Positions 43,513-52,654 of a stretch of DNA of 64,000 nucleotides are shown in pieces. The stretch lies in NCBI RefSeq assembly GCF_006438785.1, contig NZ_RCZB01000003.1, positions 434,001 to 498,000 on the forward strand, read 5' to 3'. The translations under genes and the position numbers were made by a program. The stretch is from Rhodanobacter glycinis (lineage in GTDB: Bacteria > Pseudomonadota > Gammaproteobacteria > Xanthomonadales > Rhodanobacteraceae). Numbering within the stretch: the first letter of the stretch is position 1; the number at the start of each line of letters is the position of its first letter. The notes beneath the pieces are model-generated. The model did no database searches. It was not told the origin of the DNA and saw only the letters and a program-made list of their open reading frames with translations.

Positions 43513-45513
43513 ATGACCGTTACGTTCCGCCGCCACCTGCTGTCGTATCCGTTCGCCCTCGCGCTCGCCTTGCTGGGCGCGCCGCCGGCCGCCCAAGCGG
43601 CAGCAGCCGCGCCGGCCGCCCGGCCGCACCGGGTGATCGTGTTCGTGTGGGACGGCATGCGGCCGGACGCGATCAGCGCCGAGGACACGCCGAACCTGCT
43701 GGCGCTGGCGCGGCGCGGCGTGGACTTCCGCGACAACCATTCGACCTATCCCACCTTCACCATGGCGAACGCATCGAGCTTCGCCACCGGCGCGTTCCCC
43801 GGTCCGATCGGCTTCTACGGCAACAGCTTCTACGCGCCCGGCGGCAGCGGCCTCAACGCGAAGGGCGCGGCGGCCGATTTCCAGAACCCGATCTACACCG
43901 AGGATTACGCGGTACTGCGCGACCTCGACGCGCACGAGGACGGCGCCCTGCTGCAGGTGCCGACCCTGCTCGCCACGGCGCACCAGGCCGGCCTCACCAC
44001 CGCGGTGATCGGCAAGTCCGGCCCGGCCTTCCTGCAGGACTACAAGCTGCCCGACGCCGGCGGCCGCAACGTGTTGCTGGACGAGAACACCGCGCTGCCG
44101 CTGGCGTTCGCCAGGGAGCTGCAACAGGCCGGCTACCCGCTGCCGGCCAATACCGTGCACACCTATGCACCCGATCAGCTGCAGCTGGCCGACGACAACG
44201 GCGCGCCCACCGCGGCGGGCAAACTGGTCACGCTCAGGGACGGCGTCACCTCCGACGCCAGCGCCGCGGTCGAGACCACGCCGGGGCCGGCCAACGCGTG
44301 GATGATGCAGGTGTACCTGGACGAGGTACTGCCGAAGCATCGGCCCGATGTCAGCGTGGTGTGGCTGCGCAATCCGGACACCACCCAGCACCAGTACGGC
44401 GTGGGCTCGCCCGAATTCCACCTGGCGCTGCAGGCGCAGGACGCGCTGCTGGGCAAGCTCGAGGCGAAGCTGCGCGAACTGGGCATGGCCGGCGACACCG
44501 ACCTGATCGTGGTGTCCGACCACGGCCACAGCAACGTGGCCGGCGCGCGCGACCTGTTCCCGCTGCGCACGATCAACGACGGCCGCGTGGGCGGCGTCGA
44601 CAACGCGTGGGGCTATTCGGTTTCCGGCAGCGTGCGGCTGGCCGACCAGCTCACCCGCGCCGGCTTTCGCGCATTCGACGGCCAGGGCTGCAACTACGCG
44701 CCGGTGATGAGCGGCCTGCGCCAGGACGGCAGCCAGTTGCAGCCGACCCGCTACGACGACGACGGCAGCCTCTGCGGCAAGCCCGGCCCGTACACCACGC
44801 CAAGCTACACGCTGCCCGACGAATTGCCGAAGGGCTCGCTGGTGCTGGCGCCCAACGACGGCACCGATTACCTGTACCAGCCCGAGCACGATGCGGCACT
44901 GGTGAAGCGCACCGTGCGCTTCCTGCAGTCGCGCGAATACGTGGGCGCGATCTTCGTGGCGCGCCGCTACGGCGACCTGCCCGGCACGCTGCCGGCCGAG
45001 GACGTGCATCTGGAAAATGCCGCGCGCGGGCCGGACATCATCATCAGCTACGCCTGGGATGCGCACGCGGTGATCCAGGGCTTCCGCGGCACCGAATACG
45101 GCACCACCAGCACCGAGCGCGGCCAGCACGGCAGCTTCAGCCCGATCGACGTGCACAACACCCTGCTCGCGGCCGGCCCCGACTTCCGCCGCGGCTTTTC
45201 CGATCCGCTGCCCAGCGGCAACGTCGACCTGGCGCCCACCCTCGCGGCCGTGCTGGGGCTGGCCTTGCCCACGGCGCAAGGCCGCGTGCTGCACGAGGCG
45301 CTGGCCGGCCAGCTGGCCCGCCCGCTCAGCGCCTACCGGCTCACCCACGCCGCGCTGCGGCCGAAGCAGCCGGCCACCGGCCTGAGCATGCAGCGCATCG
45401 ACGGCAGTCCGTTGCGTGCCACCCGCTACGACTTCACCGTGCAACTCAAGCGGCTCGGCAGCGGCGGCCGGCAGTGGACCTACTTCGACCAGGCCGCCGC
45501 GGAACGGCACTGA
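43513..45513 (+). CDS. Alkaline-phosphatase-superfamily phosphodiesterase/nucleotide pyrophosphatase, exported
   Basis: 666 residues. A signal peptide (YPFALALALLGAPPAAQAAA) precedes the ENPP-type core: D in FVWDGMRPDAISAED, nucleophile T in NHSTYPTFTMANASSFATGA, metal ligands in WLRNPDTTQHQYG and LIVVSDHGHSNVAG, and H in ERGQHGSFSPIDVHNTLLAA. It is larger than the ENPP-like neighbour and divergent from the glpQ gene. Expected role is release of phosphate or nucleosides from extracytoplasmic esters. Confidence 0.88.
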   Translation: MTVTFRRHLLSYPFALALALLGAPPAAQAAAAAPAARPHRVIVFVWDGMRPDAISAEDTPNLLALARRGVDFRDNHSTYPTFTMANASSFATGAFPGPIGFYGNSFYAPGGSGLNAKGAAADFQNPIYTEDYAVLRDLDAHEDGALLQVPTLLATAHQAGLTTAVIGKSGPAFLQDYKLPDAGGRNVLLDENTALPLAFARELQQAGYPLPANTVHTYAPDQLQLADDNGAPTAAGKLVTLRDGVTSDASAAVETTPGPANAWMMQVYLDEVLPKHRPDVSVVWLRNPDTTQHQYGVGSPEFHLALQAQDALLGKLEAKLRELGMAGDTDLIVVSDHGHSNVAGARDLFPLRTINDGRVGGVDNAWGYSVSGSVRLADQLTRAGFRAFDGQGCNYAPVMSGLRQDGSQLQPTRYDDDGSLCGKPGPYTTPSYTLPDELPKGSLVLAPNDGTDYLYQPEHDAALVKRTVRFLQSREYVGAIFVARRYGDLPGTLPAEDVHLENAARGPDIIISYAWDAHAVIQGFRGTEYGTTSTERGQHGSFSPIDVHNTLLAAGPDFRRGFSDPLPSGNVDLAPTLAAVLGLALPTAQGRVLHEALAGQLARPLSAYRLTHAALRPKQPATGLSMQRIDGSPLRATRYDFTVQLKRLGSGGRQWTYFDQAAAERH

Positions 45514-45538
45514 GCCGCACGCGGCGGCGCGGGGCGGC

Positions 45539-45790
45539 TCAGCCGGCCCCGTACATTTCGCGATAGACCCGGATAATCCGCTGTTCCAGTTCGCCGCCCT
45601 GGTGGCCCACGTCGAAGGCGTCGTTGAGCTGCTTCTCGGCCACGTGAAGTTCGTGCAGGAAGCGTCGGGTTTCGCTGGACAGCCCCAACTCGCGCATGTG
45701 CTGCTCGCGCGCTGCGTCGTCAAGCGCTGGCGGATGGTCTTGCGACGCGGGGGCAACGCTTGCGGGAGGGGCGGGTTTGCGGTGGCTCAT
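45539..45790 (-). CDS. Small hypothetical protein
   Basis: 83 residues, MSHRKPAPPASVAPASQDHP followed by a helical part with LGLSSETRRFLHELHVAEKQ and GELEQRIIRVYREMYGAG. It is cytoplasmic, with an Ala/Pro-rich N-terminus and a charged helical C-terminus. I do not recognise the family. The start at 45790 avoids an Arg/Cys-rich, unlikely extension. Confidence 0.6.
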   Translation of the reverse strand: MSHRKPAPPASVAPASQDHPPALDDAAREQHMRELGLSSETRRFLHELHVAEKQLNDAFDVGHQGGELEQRIIRVYREMYGAG

Positions 45791-46017
45791 GCTGCAATGC
45801 AAAGCAAGACGCCTGCCAGCACGCCGACAACATGAACACGGAGAGCCGCCCTCAGGCGAGCCGCCGCGCATGCGGTGCGGGTGTTCGCACCCGAGACCAG
45901 CGCGCCCAGGACAACTGCCCGGCCGGGCCATGTGAAGCCGGGCGAAAACCATCGCGGCGTGACCGCCCGGGTCAGAAAGTGGCCCGCGCCTGACCCATTC
46001 GGCTCAGCCAGGGTGAC

Positions 46018-47730
46018 TCACTGGTATACGTGCAGCCGGCCGATCGTCCAGGCGTGGTAAGACTCCAGCAGGCCCGGCACGGCACAGTCGTCGTACAGGC
46101 CGTTGCAGCGCGTGCGCAACTCGGTCGCCGCGGAGAAGTACGGGTCGGTCGGCACGCCGGCCGCCTGCAGCACCATGCTCGGCAGGAACGCGATATCCAG
46201 CATCGGATAGTTCGGTATCGGGGCGCCGACGAAGTTGCTCTTCAACATGTAGTAGGTGAGGTAGTCGTGGTACGACTGCAGCGCTACCGGCAGCCTGCGC
46301 TGCAGCTTGCGGATCTGTCCGCCGAACGATGGCTGGTGATCACCGAAGTGCATCAGCACGGTCGGCTCCGGGCGATCGAGGAAATCGTGTTCCAGCCCGC
46401 GCATGGCCACGTCGGAATCGTGCAGGCGCGACAGGTAGGTATCGAAGTTCAGCGCCGCGCCGGGCGACAGTCCGCGCAACAGGTTGCGGTACGGCGCGCG
46501 CAACTCCGACATCGGGTCGTCATCGTGCGGGCCGTGCTGGTTCAGCGTCAGGATCATCACGAATACCGGCTGGCCCGGCTTCTTCAGCTTGTCGTAAAGG
46601 CGCTTGGCCGCCGCGAACATCTGCGCGTCGCTCTCCTCCCACTCTTCCAGCCCCAGCTCTCTGGCGCCGTACAGGTGGTCGAAACCATAGGCCTGATACG
46701 CGTTGCTGCCGTTGATGAAACTGGCTTCCGTGGGATAGATCCCGATCGTCTGATAGCCGAGACGGCGTAGCTGCAGCGCCAGCGCGTCGTGCACTTTCGG
46801 CGCCAGCACATACGGCGCATACATGCCGCCGGGGCCGAAGATATCCTGCGGCATGCCGGTCAGCGCGGCGAACTCGCTGACCCAGGTGCCGCCGCCAAAC
46901 GTGTGGACGCGCAGCACGCCGTGCGCACGGGTGCGCGCATCCGGCTGGAACATTTTCACCCGGCATTGCGGCACGTTGCAGGCCGTGTAGATCGACGGGT
47001 CGAACGTGCTCTCCTCCAGCACCTGCACGATGTCCGGGTACGACGCATGCGCAACACCCGGCGTACCCGCCGCGGTGGCGCCCCACGCCTGCTCGGCGAC
47101 GGCATCGCTGGTCATCGCCGGCAGCTGCACATCCGAATCGCGAAAGTTGACGAAGAAATTCGTCAATTGCGCATCGTCGGACAACTTCTCCCACACGTTG
47201 CGCGAATGCACTTGCGCGAACAGACCGGTGGGCATCATGCACAGCCAGAACGCCAGCGCACTCAGCGCGATGCCGCCGATGCGCACGCCGGCGGCAACCC
47301 GCGGCTGCAGCCTGCCCAGCACGCGCCAGTCCCAGCGCCATACCAGCCACAACAGCGGCGGCAGGATCACGCACAGCCCGATACCCAGCGTGTACAGATG
47401 CGGATAGTGCCGCAAGGTGTCGACCAGGCTGGTGCGCACGTAATAGATGAAATCCGACGGCATCAGCTGCGAATCGAGATAACGCAGCTTCAGCACCGAA
47501 ATGAACTTCAGCGCCACAAACAGCGCGCCGCCGACCAGCAGCGCCGTGGCAAACCGGGCAAACAGGAACAGCAGCGCGCCGAACGTGCACAGCATCAGTC
47601 CTGCAATGAAGACCCGCTGCACCAGGAACGGCTCCTGCCATGCCGTGAGCAGGATGCAGCCGGCGAAGAAAATCACCGCGCACAGCGACACCACATGGAC
47701 CCGGGTAAGGCAAGAAGACAGTCGACGCAT
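46018..47730 (-). CDS. LTA-synthase/MdoB-like phosphoglycerol transferase (sulfatase superfamily)
   Basis: 570 residues. Five membrane helices occupy the first 200 residues (VVSLCAVIFFAGCILLTAW and following). A periplasmic sulfatase-type domain has E in VQVLEESTFDPS, the likely catalytic Thr near residue 282 in FGGGTWVSEFAALTG, and metal ligands in LMHFGDHQPSFGG. LTLNQHGPHDDDPMS is also typical. Family members transfer glycerol phosphate or phosphoethanolamine from lipids to glycans. Which acceptor is used here is unknown. Divergent from cpdB. Confidence 0.85.
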   Translation of the reverse strand: MRRLSSCLTRVHVVSLCAVIFFAGCILLTAWQEPFLVQRVFIAGLMLCTFGALLFLFARFATALLVGGALFVALKFISVLKLRYLDSQLMPSDFIYYVRTSLVDTLRHYPHLYTLGIGLCVILPPLLWLVWRWDWRVLGRLQPRVAAGVRIGGIALSALAFWLCMMPTGLFAQVHSRNVWEKLSDDAQLTNFFVNFRDSDVQLPAMTSDAVAEQAWGATAAGTPGVAHASYPDIVQVLEESTFDPSIYTACNVPQCRVKMFQPDARTRAHGVLRVHTFGGGTWVSEFAALTGMPQDIFGPGGMYAPYVLAPKVHDALALQLRRLGYQTIGIYPTEASFINGSNAYQAYGFDHLYGARELGLEEWEESDAQMFAAAKRLYDKLKKPGQPVFVMILTLNQHGPHDDDPMSELRAPYRNLLRGLSPGAALNFDTYLSRLHDSDVAMRGLEHDFLDRPEPTVLMHFGDHQPSFGGQIRKLQRRLPVALQSYHDYLTYYMLKSNFVGAPIPNYPMLDIAFLPSMVLQAAGVPTDPYFSAATELRTRCNGLYDDCAVPGLLESYHAWTIGRLHVYQ

Positions 47731-47921
47731 GATGGGAAAAGTCCCCCTGTAGGACCCGATGTCACTGAAACGCCATCTTACGGTCTTGCGCCTGCAGCAG
47801 ACAGGATCTACCGCCACGCCGTTCCACTGGCGTTGGGGATTGCCGCCGCAGGCCGGGCGCAAACGATCGCCCCGATCTGCTAGTTTTCGCCGTCTGAACC
47901 TGTACGCCCCACGGAATCGCC

Positions 47922-49943
47922 ATGTCGCCTCGCCTGACCCCGTTCGCCACCCCGCTCGTCGCCCTCGCCATCGCCCTGCTTGCCGGCTGTGTCGCGCTGC
48001 CCTGGCAGACCGGCAAGACACCGGACGGCGCTCGCGCGAAGGTGGCGATCCTGGAAACCACCGACGTGCACGCCAACGTGCTGAGCTACGACTACTACAA
48101 GCTCAAGCCGGACGACTCGCTCGGCTACGAACGCACCGCCACGCTGATCCGCCGCGCTCGCGCGGAGTTCCCCAACACTCTCCTGTTCGACAGTGGCGAC
48201 ACCATCCAGGGCAGCGTGCTGGCCGACTACCAGGCGCTGGTGAAGCCGGTGGGCTGCGACCAGGAGCTGGCGATCTACCGCGCGATGGATGCGATGGGCT
48301 ACGACGGCGGCACCGCCGGCAACCATGAATTCAACTACGGCCTGCGCTTCCTGTCGCAGGTCACCGGCACGCCGATGAACGTGGACGGCGGCCATACCGA
48401 TCACTGTGCGGGCCCGCACTTCCCGCTGGTGCTGGCCAACGTCTACAGCGCGCGCGATGGCGCCCCGATCTTCAAACCGTGGACGATCGTCAGCAAGACC
48501 ATCGAGGCGTATACCGAGGACGGCAGCAGGATCCGCGTACCGCTGCGAGTCGGCATCATCGGCTTCACCCCGCCGCCGATCATGGATTGGGACAAGCAGA
48601 ACCTGGCCGGCAAGGTAAGCGTCAGCGGCGTTGTCGAAGCCGCGCACAAATACCTGCCGGAGCTGCAGGCGCAGCATCCCGACCTGATCGTGGCGATCCT
48701 GCACGGCGGCCTCGACACCTCGCCGTACACCCCGCAGATGGAAAACGCCGGCTGGTACCTGGCTGGCGTGCCCGGCATCGACGCGCTGCTGCTGGGCCAC
48801 TCGCATACCGAATTCCCCGGCCCGCACTATGCCGGCATGAAGGACGTCGACGCGCACCGTGGCTTCGTGCGCAACGTGCCGGCCGTGATGGGCGGCTTCT
48901 TCGGCCGGGATCTTGGCGTGATCCAGCTGGTGCTGAATCGTCAGCAGGGTCGCTGGGTGGTCGACCTCGACAATACGCACAGCGAGGTGCGCCCGATCTG
49001 CCCGCGCGGATCGGCCGACGCTGTGGCGAAGAAGCTGGCCTGCGTGCCGGCCGATCCCGCCATCGCGCCGCTGGTGCAGCAGGCGCACGAGGCCGCGATC
49101 ACCTACGTCAACACGCCGATCGGCAGCAGCACGTTGCGCATGAGCAGCTACTTCGCCGACGAGGGCAACATGACCGCGCTGGCGCCGATCAATGCGGCGC
49201 AGGCCGACTACGTGCGCACCGAACTGCCGCGGCTGCGTCCGGAACTGGCCGACGTGCCGGTGCTGTCCGCCGCCGCCGCGTTCCGCACCGGCTTCGGCGG
49301 CCCCGACGACTACACCGACGTGGCCGCCGGCCCGCTCACCCTGCGCAGTGCCGCCGACCTGTACTTCTATCCGAACACGCTGTCCGCCGTGAAAACCGAC
49401 GGCGCCGGCCTCAAGGCGTGGCTGGAGAAATCCGCGCAGCGCTTCAACCGCATCGATCCGGCCAAGGCCGGCGAACAGGCGCTGATCAACAGCCACTACA
49501 CCGGCTACAACTTCGACCAGATCCAGGGCGGCATCCACTACGTCATCGACGTGTCGAAGGCGGTCGGCCAGCGCATCACCACGCTGACCTGGCAGGGCAA
49601 GCCGGTCACTCCGGATCAACCCTTCATCGTCGTCACCAACAACTACCGCGCCAGCGGCGGCGGCCACTTCCCCGGCCTCGACGGCAACAACATCGTGCTC
49701 GCCGCCCCCGACGGCACCCGCGAGATCCTGGTGCAATGGCTGGAGCGCCAGAAGACCATCGGCATCAAGAATCTCGAACCCACCTCATGGCAATTCGCGC
49801 CGCTGAAGACCCGCGGCCCGGTGGTGTTCACCGGCGCCAGCGGCAAGCAGGGTGTGGCCCATGATGCCGGCCTCGACAACATCCGCCAGTTGAAGGATCA
49901 CGGCGACGGCACGGCGACTTACGCGATCGATCTATCGCGGTGA
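47922..49943 (+). CDS. cpdB: 2',3'-cyclic-nucleotide 2'-phosphodiesterase/3'-nucleotidase
   Basis: 673 residues. The N-terminus has a lipobox-like LLAGC at 19-23. The metallophosphatase domain has ETTDVHANVLSYDYYK, LLFDSGDTIQGS, AGNHEFNYGL and LLLGHSHTEFPG. The C-terminal 5'-nucleotidase domain carries the substrate loop YTGYNFDQIQGGIHYVID. It hydrolyses cyclic 2',3'-nucleotides and 3'-nucleotides in the periplasm, supplying phosphate and nucleosides. It fits the neighbouring phosphoester genes. Its stop overlaps the start of the following kinase gene. Confidence 0.93.
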   Translation: MSPRLTPFATPLVALAIALLAGCVALPWQTGKTPDGARAKVAILETTDVHANVLSYDYYKLKPDDSLGYERTATLIRRARAEFPNTLLFDSGDTIQGSVLADYQALVKPVGCDQELAIYRAMDAMGYDGGTAGNHEFNYGLRFLSQVTGTPMNVDGGHTDHCAGPHFPLVLANVYSARDGAPIFKPWTIVSKTIEAYTEDGSRIRVPLRVGIIGFTPPPIMDWDKQNLAGKVSVSGVVEAAHKYLPELQAQHPDLIVAILHGGLDTSPYTPQMENAGWYLAGVPGIDALLLGHSHTEFPGPHYAGMKDVDAHRGFVRNVPAVMGGFFGRDLGVIQLVLNRQQGRWVVDLDNTHSEVRPICPRGSADAVAKKLACVPADPAIAPLVQQAHEAAITYVNTPIGSSTLRMSSYFADEGNMTALAPINAAQADYVRTELPRLRPELADVPVLSAAAAFRTGFGGPDDYTDVAAGPLTLRSAADLYFYPNTLSAVKTDGAGLKAWLEKSAQRFNRIDPAKAGEQALINSHYTGYNFDQIQGGIHYVIDVSKAVGQRITTLTWQGKPVTPDQPFIVVTNNYRASGGGHFPGLDGNNIVLAAPDGTREILVQWLERQKTIGIKNLEPTSWQFAPLKTRGPVVFTGASGKQGVAHDAGLDNIRQLKDHGDGTATYAIDLSR

Positions 49944-51079
49944 GCCACCTGCGCGAGCCGAGCCTGCCGATGACTGTCGCGCGGCGGCTGCCGTCATTCT
50001 GGCTGACGATGCTGATCGGCTGGGCGCCGATCGTGCTGGGTACCGTCGTCGCCGCGGCGACCGTGCTGGGCGACCCGAACCAGCTGGCCCAGCACGCGAT
50101 GCTGCTGATCACCTGCCTGCTGCCCTCCATCCCGCTCTGCCTCGTGCAGCGCACCCTGTGGCGACGCCGCACATCGTGGCGCCGCTGCGTCGCCGCGTTG
50201 CTGCCCCTCTCCTTCTTGCTGGCCTTCGTCAGCACCGCAGGCATCGTTGGTCTGGCCACCCAGCTCGGCAGTCATGTCGGCGCCCTGCACGGCGCGTTCC
50301 GCTGGAGCTTTGTCTTCGCCAGCATGGACATCGTCTGGTTCGTGCTGATCGCGCTGTGTGCGGTTTACATGGTGATCGGCTACTACATCTCCACGCAGGA
50401 GGAACGCTTGCGCGCGATGGCCGCCGCCGGGCTGGCGCGCGATGCCGAACTGCGCGCGCTGCGCTATCAGCTGCAGCCGCATTTCCTGTTCAACACGCTC
50501 AACGCGATCTCGACCCTGGTGGTGGAGCGGCGCACCCAGGACGCCACACGAATGATCGCGCGCCTCGGTGATTTTTTGCGTGCCACTCTCGAAGGCGATG
50601 GCGGCCATGAAGTTGCACTGGCCGACGAACTCTCGCTCACCGAGCACTACCTCGACATCGAGAAAGCCCGGCTCGGCGAGCGGCTGGCGATCGGTTTGCA
50701 GGTAGGTCCCGATACCTTGCGGGCCGCAGTGCCCTGCCTGCTGCTGCAGCCGCTGGTGGAAAACGCCATCCGCCACGGCATCGCGCCACGTCGCGATGGG
50801 GGTCGTCTGGATATCCAAGTGAATCGCACTGCGGAACGTCTGCAAATCCATTTGCGCAATGACGGCTTGATCGCCGCACCGACCGACTCATCGTCCAGTC
50901 CCACCGGTTCGGCAGCAATCGGCTTGCGCAATGTGCGCGAACGGTTGCAGCACCTGTACGCGAACGACCATGCGTTCGAGTTGACACTGGCCGGCGACGG
51001 CAGCTGCCAGGTGCGCATCGATCTGCCGTTTCGCCGCATGTCGGCAGCGCCGATCGAACCGCCGGCGGCGTCGGCATGA
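49940..51079 (+). CDS. LytS/AlgZ-type sensor histidine kinase
   Basis: 379 residues. Four membrane helices (about 18-165) precede the His_kinase domain with the phosphoacceptor in LRYQLQPHFLFNTLNAISTL. The ATP-binding part has LLLQPLVENAIRHGI and IGLRNVRERLQHLY. GTG 49940 overlaps the cpdB stop (GTGA); ATG 49970 is the alternative start. It is the partner of the LytTR regulator, whose ATG overlaps this gene's stop. Confidence 0.9.
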   Translation: MSHLREPSLPMTVARRLPSFWLTMLIGWAPIVLGTVVAAATVLGDPNQLAQHAMLLITCLLPSIPLCLVQRTLWRRRTSWRRCVAALLPLSFLLAFVSTAGIVGLATQLGSHVGALHGAFRWSFVFASMDIVWFVLIALCAVYMVIGYYISTQEERLRAMAAAGLARDAELRALRYQLQPHFLFNTLNAISTLVVERRTQDATRMIARLGDFLRATLEGDGGHEVALADELSLTEHYLDIEKARLGERLAIGLQVGPDTLRAAVPCLLLQPLVENAIRHGIAPRRDGGRLDIQVNRTAERLQIHLRNDGLIAAPTDSSSSPTGSAAIGLRNVRERLQHLYANDHAFELTLAGDGSCQVRIDLPFRRMSAAPIEPPAASA

Positions 51080-51837
51080 CCGTTCGGGTGCTGGTGGTCG
51101 ATGATGAGCCGCTGGCCCGCCGCGGCGTCACCCAACGCCTGTCTGCCCACACCGACATGCAGGTGATCGGCGAAGCCGGCGACGGCGAAACGGCGCTTTC
51201 CGCCATCGTCGACACAACGCCGGATCTGGTCTTCATGGACGTGCAGATGCCGGGCATGGGCGGACTGGAAGCACTCGGACTGCTGTCGCCGCGCGAACGG
51301 CCGATGACGATCTTCCTTACCGCCTACGACCAGTTCGCCTTGCGCGCCTTCGAGGTGCATGCGCTGGACTACCTGCTCAAGCCGATCGACGACGAACGCT
51401 TTGCCGAGGCGCTAGATCGGGCCCGCGAGACGCTGGCCACGCGCCGTGACCGCGACCTTTCATCGGGCCTGCAAGCGTTGCTGGCGACGCAGGGAAATAC
51501 CCCAAGCCACGCGTCGCGCTTTGCCGTCCGCATCGGCCACCGCGTCGCCTTCATCGCCGCTGCCGACGTCGACTGGATCGAAGCGATGGGTGACTACGCC
51601 GGGCTGCACGTCGGCGGCAAGGTGCACCTGCTGCGCGAACGGCTGCACCAGCTGGCACACCGGCTCGACCCGGCTCAGTTCATGCGTATCCACCGCTCGA
51701 CCATCGTGCGAGTGGATCGCATCGCGGAAATGGAAGTACTGTCCAACCGCGACAGTCTGCTGCGACTGCGCGATGGCACCCCGCTACGCGCCAGCCGCAC
51801 CTATGGCGACGCCCTGCGCGCGGCACTTGCCGGATAG
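51076..51837 (+). CDS. LytTR-family response regulator
   Basis: 253 residues. The receiver domain is RVLVVDDEPLARRGVTQRL with phospho-acceptor Asp in LVFMDVQMPGMGG and Lys in DYLLKPIDDERF. The LytTR DNA-binding domain follows from about 150 (FAVRIGHRVAFIAAADVDWI ... FMRIHRSTIVRVDRI). It is encoded with a 4-nt overlap (ATGA) to the kinase gene. Targets are unknown; cpdB upstream is a candidate. Confidence 0.93.
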   Translation: MTVRVLVVDDEPLARRGVTQRLSAHTDMQVIGEAGDGETALSAIVDTTPDLVFMDVQMPGMGGLEALGLLSPRERPMTIFLTAYDQFALRAFEVHALDYLLKPIDDERFAEALDRARETLATRRDRDLSSGLQALLATQGNTPSHASRFAVRIGHRVAFIAAADVDWIEAMGDYAGLHVGGKVHLLRERLHQLAHRLDPAQFMRIHRSTIVRVDRIAEMEVLSNRDSLLRLRDGTPLRASRTYGDALRAALAG

Positions 51838-52043
51838 CCTGCCGTGACGGGCTGCCGTTGACACGGCTTCCGCATCGGCCATGCACGGTTCATCGCATCG
51901 ATCTACCGGTTCGACGCATCGCACAGCCGCAGCGCGGCAAGCCAACCTTATAGTCGGGGCAAGTCGGGCGATCGCCGCCTGCCCCGCCGCCACGCTCCAC
52001 GCCGTATCCGATCGTGGCCGTTTCCGCCTTCAGGAGTTGCTGT

Positions 52044-52556
52044 ATGAAGACTCTGCTTCTCGCCATCGTCAGCCTCGCCCTGATGACTGGATCGGCGCAC
52101 GCCGCCACCGCCTCGAACAACCCCGCCAGCGATGCCCGGAGCCAGATCGAACAGGTGATCGCACGCTTCCAGACCGCCATCATCAAGAAGGACAAGGCCG
52201 GCCTGAGCGAGTTGTTCCTGCCCACGAACAACTCGTGGATCGCCGTGCCGACGGAAGCGACGTATCGCATCGTGCATGCCAAACATCCCAAGGCGCGGCG
52301 CTTCATGCCGGGCAGTTACACCGAGTTCGTCGACTTCATCAGCACCAGCACCGAGCGCATGGAGGAGAAGTTCTCCAACGTGAAGATCGAAACCGATGGT
52401 GCCGTCGCTTCGGTGTATTTCGATTTCGTCTTTCTCGGCAACGGCAAGCAGCAGAATCGTGGCAGCGAAACCTGGCAGCTCATCGACACCGGCAGCGGCT
52501 GGAAGATCAATGCCTTGGTCTATAGCATCAATGTAGACCCCGCCCAGGTGAAGTGA
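52044..52556 (+). CDS. Exported NTF2-like (SnoaL/DUF4440-type) protein
   Basis: 170 residues. The signal peptide is LLLAIVSLALMTGSAHA. The mature part has the cone-shaped NTF2 pattern: QIEQVIARFQTAIIKKDKAG, then the strands VKIETDGAVASVYFDFVFLG and ETWQLIDTGSGWKINALVY. Such periplasmic proteins often bind small ligands or act as accessory factors. The ATG follows AGGAG; no operon partner. Confidence 0.8.
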   Translation: MKTLLLAIVSLALMTGSAHAATASNNPASDARSQIEQVIARFQTAIIKKDKAGLSELFLPTNNSWIAVPTEATYRIVHAKHPKARRFMPGSYTEFVDFISTSTERMEEKFSNVKIETDGAVASVYFDFVFLGNGKQQNRGSETWQLIDTGSGWKINALVYSINVDPAQVK

Positions 52557-52654
52557 GCGGCGAGGGCCACCTTGGTCCGGAGCAGGGGAAACGCATGCAG
52601 AACGACAGGGAAAGCGAGGCTGGCGAATGATGCGCCGATCCGGACTGAGGCAGC

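Noticed and set aside
47740..47775. Pho box before cpdB (CTGTAGG ... ATGTCAC)
   Set aside because: The two half-sites are spaced 12 nt apart instead of 11, and the first half matches poorly.
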